From contig NZ_NCJH01000007.1 in NCBI RefSeq assembly GCF_002278925.1, positions 248,001-312,000 on the forward strand: a stretch of DNA of 64,000 nt, given 5' to 3'. The notes beneath the pieces were generated by a model. The model was not told where the DNA came from. It made no database searches and saw only the letters and a program-made list of their open reading frames with translations. Positions 54,747 through 64,000 of the stretch are shown here, one piece after another. Source of the stretch: Polaromonas sp. 39-63-25. GTDB taxonomy: Bacteria; Pseudomonadota; Gammaproteobacteria; Burkholderiales; Burkholderiaceae_C. The first letter of the stretch is position 1. Each line of letters begins with the position of its first letter. The translations under genes and the position numbers were made by a program.

Positions 54747-55577
54747 TCAAACCGGCTGCAATCGTCGGATGATCTCGGTCGTCGCGGCGGCCTGGTTCAT
54801 CGTATAAAAATGAATGCCGGGCGCACCCGCGGTCTGCAGCTGGTCGCAAAGGTCGGTGATCACGTCGAGGCCGAAGCTCCTGATCGATGCCGTGTCGTCG
54901 CCGAAACCCTGCAGGCGCAGGCGGATCCAGCGTGGAATCTCGGCGCCGCAGGCATCGGAAAACCGCATCAGCTGGGTGGAGCTGGTGATCGGCATGATGC
55001 CGGGCACCACGGGCACATCGACGCCGAGCCGGCGGGTGTCCTCCACAAAGCGGAAGTAGGCATCCGCGTTGAAAAAATACTGGGTGATGGCTGAATTGGC
55101 GCCGGCCTTGACCTTGGCAGCAAAGGCCTGCAGGTCGGCATCGGCCGATTTGGCCTGCGGGTGGATCTCGGGGTAGGCCGCCACTTCGATGTGAAAGGCA
55201 TTGCCCGTGAACTCACGGATGAAAGCCACCAGGTCGCTGGCGTAATGGAACTCGCCGCCGGCGCCGTAACCGCTGGGCAGATCACCGCGCAGGGCCACCA
55301 GGCGCTTGACGCCCATGGCCTGCAAGGCAGCGAGCTGCTGGCGCACCGTGGCCTTGGTCGCGCCCACGCATGAGAAATGGCAGGCAGCGTCAACGCCCTC
55401 TTTCAGGATTTCACCGACGGTGCCGAAAGTGCCTTCCTGGGTGGAGCCGCCAGCCCCAAAGGTAACGGAGCAGAACTCGGGCTGGTGCGCGTACAGCGCC
55501 CGGCGCGTCAGGCGCAGCTTGTCGGCGCCTTCCGGTGTCTTGGGGGGAAAAAATTCAAAGCTGATTGGAAGATTCAT
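54747..55577 (-). CDS. metF: 5,10-methylenetetrahydrofolate reductase
   Basis: 276 residues. FAD enzyme making 5-methyl-THF for methionine synthesis. ISFEFFPPKTPEGADKLR contains the catalytic Glu; SVTFGAGGSTQEGT, LRGDLPSG and TQYFFNADAYFRF follow. Start ATG 55577; the frame allows four more codons. Third gene of ahcY-tlyA-metF, the SAM cycle unit placed behind the SAH riboswitch. Confidence 0.97.
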   Translation of the reverse strand: MNLPISFEFFPPKTPEGADKLRLTRRALYAHQPEFCSVTFGAGGSTQEGTFGTVGEILKEGVDAACHFSCVGATKATVRQQLAALQAMGVKRLVALRGDLPSGYGAGGEFHYASDLVAFIREFTGNAFHIEVAAYPEIHPQAKSADADLQAFAAKVKAGANSAITQYFFNADAYFRFVEDTRRLGVDVPVVPGIMPITSSTQLMRFSDACGAEIPRWIRLRLQGFGDDTASIRSFGLDVITDLCDQLQTAGAPGIHFYTMNQAAATTEIIRRLQPV

Positions 55578-55616
55578 CACCAGTCTCACTTGTAGTTCAG
55601 GGCTGCGCAGTGCGGA

Positions 55617-56615
55617 TCAGTCGTCTTTGTCGCGGCGTTTGCCGCGCGCCGGGCCGTGCTGGCCCGCGTGGGCTTCTTCAGAGTCCTCGTGCGCCTCATG
55701 CATCGCGCGTAGCTCGCTGCGCGGCGTGCGTTTGGCGGCCTTGCGCGGCGGCGCCGCCGGTAGCGGCTGGTCTTCGCCGACTGTGCTTTGGCCTTTGACC
55801 GCGTGAATGAAAAACTCGCGATTGCCGTCGCCGCCTTCAATCGGCGAGGCCAGCCAGGCTTTCACGTCCAGCCCCAACGCAGCGCAGGCATCACGCAGGC
55901 GTTTCTCGACAAATTCGAAATGCACGGCATCACGCACAATGCCACCCTTGCCGATCTGGCCGGGCTGCAACTCGAACTGGGGTTTGACCAGCATCAGCAG
56001 ATGACCGCCGGCTTTCAGCAGGCGCACCACGGCGGGCAACACCAGCGTCAGGGAAATAAAGGACAGGTCGCCGGTCAGGAAATCAAAGTCGGCTTCGACG
56101 GCCTCGCCTTCGTCCACCTCGAAGTCATCACCATCGTCAAATTGACCTTCAGCCTCCGCCGTATGGACGGGACCCGCTATCAAATCAGAAGCAGTCATGG
56201 ACCGCGCGTTAAGGCCTTCGATGCACACCACACGCGGGTCGCCGCGCAGGCTGGGGTGCAGCTGGCCATGGCCCACATCCACGCCCACCACCTCCACAGC
56301 ACCGTGCTGCAGCAGGCAGTCGGTGAAGCCACCGGTGGATTGCCCGATGTCCAGGCAGCGCAGACCGGCCACGCTCAGGCCGGTGCTTTTGAGCGCACCT
56401 TCAAGCTTGAGCCCGCCGCGCGAGATGTACTTGGCTTCCGTGGTGTCGGGAATCTGCAGCTCGGCGCCTTCAGGAATTTCGTCGCCGTTTTTGGCGACTT
56501 TCTTCCAGGGCGCACTTTCCTCGGCGCGCCACAACACGCCCGAAGCGATCAGGCGCTGGGCCTGGGAACGGGTGGCGGCAAAGCCGTTGTCGACGAGGAA
56601 GAGGTCAGCGCGCAT
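55617..56615 (-). CDS. tlyA: TlyA family rRNA/RNA methyltransferase
   Basis: 332 residues. S4 domain (MRADLFLVDNGFAATRSQAQRL), then the FtsJ-like domain: KYISRGGLKLEGAL, SAM motif CLDIGQSTGGFTDCLLQHGA, DLSFISLTLVLPAV and LVKPQFEL. TlyA proteins 2'-O-methylate rRNA. Longer than the usual ~250-270: an acidic insertion of ~40 residues (SDLIAGPVHTAEAEGQFDDG and DDFEVDEGEAVE) sits after CIEGLNARSM, beginning with a repeat A core; and the C-terminal ~60 residues are a charged Lys/Arg/Glu/His tail. Lies between ahcY and metF. Confidence 0.93.
   Translation of the reverse strand: MRADLFLVDNGFAATRSQAQRLIASGVLWRAEESAPWKKVAKNGDEIPEGAELQIPDTTEAKYISRGGLKLEGALKSTGLSVAGLRCLDIGQSTGGFTDCLLQHGAVEVVGVDVGHGQLHPSLRGDPRVVCIEGLNARSMTASDLIAGPVHTAEAEGQFDDGDDFEVDEGEAVEADFDFLTGDLSFISLTLVLPAVVRLLKAGGHLLMLVKPQFELQPGQIGKGGIVRDAVHFEFVEKRLRDACAALGLDVKAWLASPIEGGDGNREFFIHAVKGQSTVGEDQPLPAAPPRKAAKRTPRSELRAMHEAHEDSEEAHAGQHGPARGKRRDKDD
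56173..56196. repeat. Repeat A core in tlyA
   Basis: CCCGCTATCAAATCAGAAGC then AGTC: half core of repeat A at the border of the acidic insertion, in frame. Confidence 0.55.
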
Positions 56616-56671
56616 GGTTTTCCAACAGGTGGTTCGGCGTCCGGTGAGCACCGTTCATCAAAAAGCACAAA

Positions 56672-56721
56672 CCGTTCGCCCTGAGCCTGTCGAAGGGCTT
56701 CGACAGGCTCAGCCCGAACGG
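56672..56721. repeat. 50-bp REP-like palindrome between ahcY and tlyA
   Basis: Near-perfect inverted repeat: CCGTTCGCCCTGAGCCTGTC then GAAGGG / CTTCGACAGGCTCAGCCCG then AACGG. Both arms carry TGAGCCTGTCGAAG / CTTCGACAGGCTCA with one mismatch further out. This sequence is a widely dispersed extragenic palindrome in proteobacteria. In an operon it could cause partial termination or stabilise ahcY mRNA. Confidence 0.85.
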
Positions 56722-56764
56722 TGAAATGCCAGAAGGCGAACGCGCATGCAGTTCGCCGAGACCA

Positions 56765-58204
56765 TCAATACCTGTACGTATTTGCCTTGTAGGGGCCGGC
56801 CTTCGAAACACCAATATACGCAGCCTGCTCATCGCTCAGTTCCGTCAGCATCGCGCCGACCTTCTTCAGGTGCAGACGTGCGACTTTTTCGTCGAGGTGT
56901 TTCGGCAGCACATAAACCTTGCCCACTTCGTAGTCGGCCTGTTTGGTGAACAGTTCGATCTGCGCAATGGTCTGGTTGGCAAAGCTGGACGACATCACAA
57001 AGCTCGGGTGGCCGGTGCCGCAACCGAGGTTCACCAGACGGCCTTTGGCCAGCAGGATGATGCGTTTGCCATCCGGGAAAATCACGTGGTCGACTTGCGG
57101 CTTGATCTCTTCCCAGGTGCATTTTTCCAGCGCAGCAACGTCGATTTCGTTGTCGAAGTGGCCGATGTTGCAGACGATGGCCTGGTCTTTCATGGCTGCC
57201 ATGTGTTCATAGGTGATGACGTTCTTGTTGCCGGTGGCGGACACGAAAATGTCTGCCTTGTCGGCAGCGTATTCCATGGTCACGACCTTGTAGCCTTCCA
57301 TCGCGGCCTGCAGGGCGTTGATCGGGTCGATCTCGGTCACCCAGACCTGCGCAGACAAGGCGCGCAGGGCCTGGGCCGAACCCTTGCCCACGTCGCCGTA
57401 ACCGGCCACGCAAGCCACCTTGCCGGCGACCATCACGTCGGTGGCGCGCTTGATCGCGTCAACCAGCGACTCGCGGCAACCGTACAGGTTGTCGAACTTG
57501 GACTTGGTCACCGAGTCGTTGACGTTGATGGCGCGCAGGGCCAGCGTGCCCTTGGCCGACATCTCGTTCAGGCGCAGCACGCCGGTGGTGGTTTCCTCGG
57601 TCACGCCGAGGATGTTTTTCAGGCGGCGGCTGTACCAGGTCGGGTCGATGGCCAGCTTGGCCTTGATCGAGTTGAACAGGCAGATTTCCTCTTCGCTGGT
57701 CGGCTTGGAGATCAGGCTGGCGTCCGTCTCGGCACGGGTGCCCAGATGCATCAGCAGCGTTGCGTCGCCGCCGTCGTCCAGGATCATGTTCGGGCCTTCT
57801 TCGGGCGTGCCTTTGGCGCCGCTGAATTCGAAGATGCGGTGGGTGTAGTCCCAGTAGTCGGCCAGGGTCTCGCCCTTGACTGCGAACACGGGCGTGCCGG
57901 CGGCCACAATCGCAGCGGCGGCATGATCCTGCGTCGAGAAAATGTTGCACGAGGCCCAGCGCACGTCGGCACCCAGGGCTTGCAGCGTTTCGATCAGCAC
58001 GCCGGTCTGGATGGTCATGTGCAGCGAACCGGTGATGCGTGCGCCCTTCAGGGGCTGGGCTTTCGCGAACTCTTCGCGGATGGCCATCAGGCCGGGCATT
58101 TCGGTTTCTGCGATTTTCAGTTCCTTGCGGCCCCAGGCGGCAAGCGAAATGTCGGCAATCACGTAGTCAGTGGCGGTCTGGGCGGGTTTCAATACGGCGT
58201 TCAT
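56765..58204 (-). CDS. ahcY: S-adenosylhomocysteine hydrolase
   Basis: 479 residues, full length. Reversible cleavage of SAH to homocysteine and adenosine; removes the product inhibitor of methyltransferases. [39 protein letters not shown]-region [23 protein letters not shown]-binding [20 protein letters not shown] and the C-terminal [10 protein letters not shown] with the NAD-contacting Lys-Tyr are all present. GGAG ribosome-binding site. First gene after the SAH riboswitch. Confidence 0.98.
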   Translation of the reverse strand: MNAVLKPAQTATDYVIADISLAAWGRKELKIAETEMPGLMAIREEFAKAQPLKGARITGSLHMTIQTGVLIETLQALGADVRWASCNIFSTQDHAAAAIVAAGTPVFAVKGETLADYWDYTHRIFEFSGAKGTPEEGPNMILDDGGDATLLMHLGTRAETDASLISKPTSEEEICLFNSIKAKLAIDPTWYSRRLKNILGVTEETTTGVLRLNEMSAKGTLALRAINVNDSVTKSKFDNLYGCRESLVDAIKRATDVMVAGKVACVAGYGDVGKGSAQALRALSAQVWVTEIDPINALQAAMEGYKVVTMEYAADKADIFVSATGNKNVITYEHMAAMKDQAIVCNIGHFDNEIDVAALEKCTWEEIKPQVDHVIFPDGKRIILLAKGRLVNLGCGTGHPSFVMSSSFANQTIAQIELFTKQADYEVGKVYVLPKHLDEKVARLHLKKVGAMLTELSDEQAAYIGVSKAGPYKANTYRY

Positions 58205-58313
58205 TGGGGTATCTCCAAGATCAAGGGTCCAATTGGGCAAAATAGCCACGGCCACAAGGCGACAAGTCGGCGGGGAGTCGGTTGGATCTCACCCGGCTTG
58301 AAAGCACATGCGG

Positions 58314-58380
58314 GTGAGCGTGGTTGCAAATGAAAGTCCTGAGCCTAGACCACATGTTGTGGGTTGCAACGCTCCTCAGG
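58314..58380 (-). ncRNA. S-adenosylhomocysteine (SAH) riboswitch
   Basis: Minus-strand leader of ahcY. Sequence blocks match the class: CCTGAGGAGCGTTGCAACC, then TAGGCTCAGG pairing with CCTGAG, then TTGCAACCACGCTCAC whose GCAACCACGCTC re-pairs with GAGCGTTGC to form P1. Downstream, CTCACCCG (sharing CTCAC with the P1 3' strand) can pair with CGGGTGAG, a plausible expression platform. SAH binding is expected to raise ahcY expression. Confidence 0.88.
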
Positions 58381-58388
58381 AATCGACG

Positions 58389-58416
58389 ATTGTACAGGCA
58401 TGCGACACTTTCGTCA
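58389..58416 (-). promoter_or_regulatory. Promoter of ahcY and its riboswitch
   Basis: Minus strand: TGACGA (-35, 58411-58416), 16-bp spacer, TACAAT (-10, 58389-58394). The predicted start near 58381 is immediately before the riboswitch. The -35 hexamer overlaps the first base of the divergent HAD phosphatase gene. Confidence 0.65.
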
Positions 58417-59240
58417 TGAAAGCCCTGAAAACCTGGCCAGCACACGACCGGCAACACATCACCGGCGTTTTTACCGACATCGACGACACCCTGACCACCG
58501 ACGGCGCGATCACGCCCGATGCGCTGCAGGCCCTTGGCGACCTGAAGGCCGCCGGCCTGCATGTGATTCCCATCACCGGGCGGCCGGTCGGCTGGAGCGA
58601 GCCTTTTGCGCTGCGCTGGCCGGTGGATGCCATCGTTGCCGAAAACGGTGCCGTGGCCCTGCTTGCAAGCCAGATTGGGCATCAGCCCTCGACTGACGGG
58701 CGTGAGCCGCTATCAAAACTGTATCAGCAGGACGCACCGACACGCCTGGCCAACTACGCCCGCATGCAACAGGTGGCCCGGCGTGTGATGCAGGACGTGC
58801 CCGGCGCCGTGTTGTCCGAAGACAGCCCAGGACGCGAAACCGACATCGCCATCGACCACAGCGAGTTTGTGCACCTGCCACCGGAAAGCATCGCCCATGC
58901 CGTGCAGATCATGCAAAGCGAGGGCATGAACGCGACAGTGAGCTCCATCCACATCAACGGCTGGTTCGGCGCACACAACAAGCTGGAGGGTGCACGCTGG
59001 ATCGTCCGTGAATTGTTCGGCCGCGACCTGGACAGCGAAATGGACCGCTGGGTCTATGTCGGCGACTCGACCAACGACCAGCTGATGTTCGAGGCCTTCG
59101 CGCATTCGGTCGGCGTGGCCAACATCCGCCGCTTTGAAGCGGAGTTGAGCCACAAGCCGCGTTACATCACCGAGGGGGAGCGCGGCGCAGGCTTTGCCGA
59201 AGTGGCGGCGGCGCTGCTGGCGGCGCGTGATCCCGGCTGA
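58416..59240 (+). CDS. HAD-IIB family phosphatase
   Basis: 274 residues. HAD motif I FTDIDDTLTTDG, motif II IPITGRPVGW, a Cof-type (C2B) cap, and motif IV YVGDSTNDQLMFEAFAHSVG. Resembles sugar-phosphate phosphatases such as mannosyl-3-phosphoglycerate or sucrose phosphatase relatives; substrate not determined. ATG 58416 is chosen; the frame upstream runs over the antisense riboswitch. A repeat A copy (58670-58728) encodes QIGHQPSTDGREPLSKLYQQ in the cap domain, so that loop is longer than in relatives. Confidence 0.88.
   Translation: MKALKTWPAHDRQHITGVFTDIDDTLTTDGAITPDALQALGDLKAAGLHVIPITGRPVGWSEPFALRWPVDAIVAENGAVALLASQIGHQPSTDGREPLSKLYQQDAPTRLANYARMQQVARRVMQDVPGAVLSEDSPGRETDIAIDHSEFVHLPPESIAHAVQIMQSEGMNATVSSIHINGWFGAHNKLEGARWIVRELFGRDLDSEMDRWVYVGDSTNDQLMFEAFAHSVGVANIRRFEAELSHKPRYITEGERGAGFAEVAAALLAARDPG
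58670..58728 (+). repeat. Repeat A copy inside the HAD phosphatase gene
   Basis: CCAGATTGGGCATCAGCCCT, CGACTGACGGGCGTGAGCCG, CTATCAAAACTGTATCAGC. Full-length copy in forward orientation, in frame. Confidence 0.8.
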
Positions 59241-59252
59241 CATGACAGACAA

Positions 59253-59308
59253 AATAAGGCCGTAGCCCTTATGGATCGTGCGCCAAAAGCTATAAATTCA
59301 ATAGCAAT
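59253..59308 (+). repeat. Repeat A copy after the HAD phosphatase gene
   Basis: AATAAGGCCGTAGCCCTTAT, GGATCGTGCGCCAAAAGC, TATAAATTCAATAGCAATGG. Intergenic, 12 bp after the stop; a second copy within 600 bp. Confidence 0.75.
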
Positions 59309-59331
59309 GGCGCAATACCGTATCTCTGACC

Positions 59332-59427
59332 CTGCCAGCAGGGGCCGCAGGCCCGGCTCCGCCGGCCTGCAGGCGTCGTCCCCTGCAAGAGGAGAGGCGC
59401 TACACGCAGTGAGCGCCGACAGGGGTG
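59332..59427 (-). repeat. Repeat B copy next to uvrA
   Basis: In reverse complement: CACCCCTGTCGGCGCTCACTG, CGTGTAGCGCCTCTCCTC, TTGCAGGGGACGACGCC, GGCCGGCGGAGCCGG, GGCCCCTGCTGGCAG. Same block order as other repeat B copies. Directly abuts the 3' end of uvrA. Confidence 0.75.
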
Positions 59428-59428
59428 T

Positions 59429-64000
<4,572 letters not shown>

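Noticed and set aside
56726-58333. 535-residue open frame on the plus strand
   Set aside because: Complete antisense overlap with ahcY, whose identity is certain.

Overview
The window reads as a chromosomal segment of a Gram-negative, high-GC betaproteobacterium, most likely Burkholderiales/Comamonadaceae (Polaromonas- or Rhodoferax-like). The support is protein similarity recognised by eye, typical betaproteobacterial gene orders (rplM-rpsI with a DUF6776-bactofilin-erpA block; ahcY-tlyA-metF behind an SAH riboswitch), a tandem double-length UvrA, and several short dispersed repeat families of the kind seen in that family. No rRNA, tRNA, CRISPR array, prophage or transposase was found. Gene density is normal and almost everything is chromosomal housekeeping or metabolism.

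Layout. 1-6.6 kb: end of a soluble lytic transglycosylase gene, MgtC-like protein, hemerythrin, NDUFA9-like oxidoreductase, glutathione S-transferase, NIPSNAP protein, CCA-adding enzyme. 6.7-10.8 kb: trehalose cluster otsB - GH15 hydrolase - otsA. 10.9-13.3 kb: small membrane proteins, a ROK kinase, and a 0.7-kb gene-free island built as a long imperfect inverted repeat. 13.3-19.1 kb: MidA-like methyltransferase divergent from pteridine reductase-folB, then ttcA, a lipoprotein, a phosphatase and a D-threonine aldolase-like enzyme. 19.1-23.0 kb: an unknown protein with a repeated motif, a sterol desaturase/YhhN fusion, a small helical protein, a 2OG-Fe(II) oxygenase. 23.2-24.9 kb: two unknown genes of lower GC, each starting a few bases after a GTTAAAC-like core and separated by palindromic sequence, which looks like two integron gene cassettes. 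25-30 kb: DevBCA-type exporter behind ruvAB. 30-37 kb: phoH-ybeY, dtd, CDF transporter, tyrS, M23 peptidase, anmK. 37-40 kb: erpA, bactofilin, DUF6776, rpsI, rplM (rplM appears to lack its first 16 codons). 40-45 kb: two Ser/Thr kinases flanking rlmJ, one a receiver-cyclase-kinase fusion. 45-49 kb: paaABCDE behind a perfect 26-bp palindromic operator. 49.5-52.7 kb: gbsR-cydA-cydB. 52.8-59.2 kb: BON-like secreted protein, GNAT, RlpA, metF-tlyA-ahcY with an SAH riboswitch, HAD phosphatase. 59.4-64 kb: giant uvrA, running off the window.

The most unusual property is scattered through the whole window: a repeat of about 55-65 bp (here called repeat A), with a GCTAT...ATAGC core, occurs at least fifteen times, and most copies lie inside genes in frame (cca, ROK kinase, pteridine reductase, a lipoprotein signal peptide, the desaturase fusion, phoH, rlmJ, paaC, paaE, tlyA, HAD phosphatase). 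It adds linkers or short insertions to conserved proteins. A second palindromic element inserts a peptide containing LTPTLSPQGRG into uvrA. A third family (repeat B, core CTCACTGCGTGTAG) sits only between genes.

Limits: identifications are from reading the translations, not from database searches. Start codons are judged from family length and ribosome-binding sites; alternatives are given where they matter.
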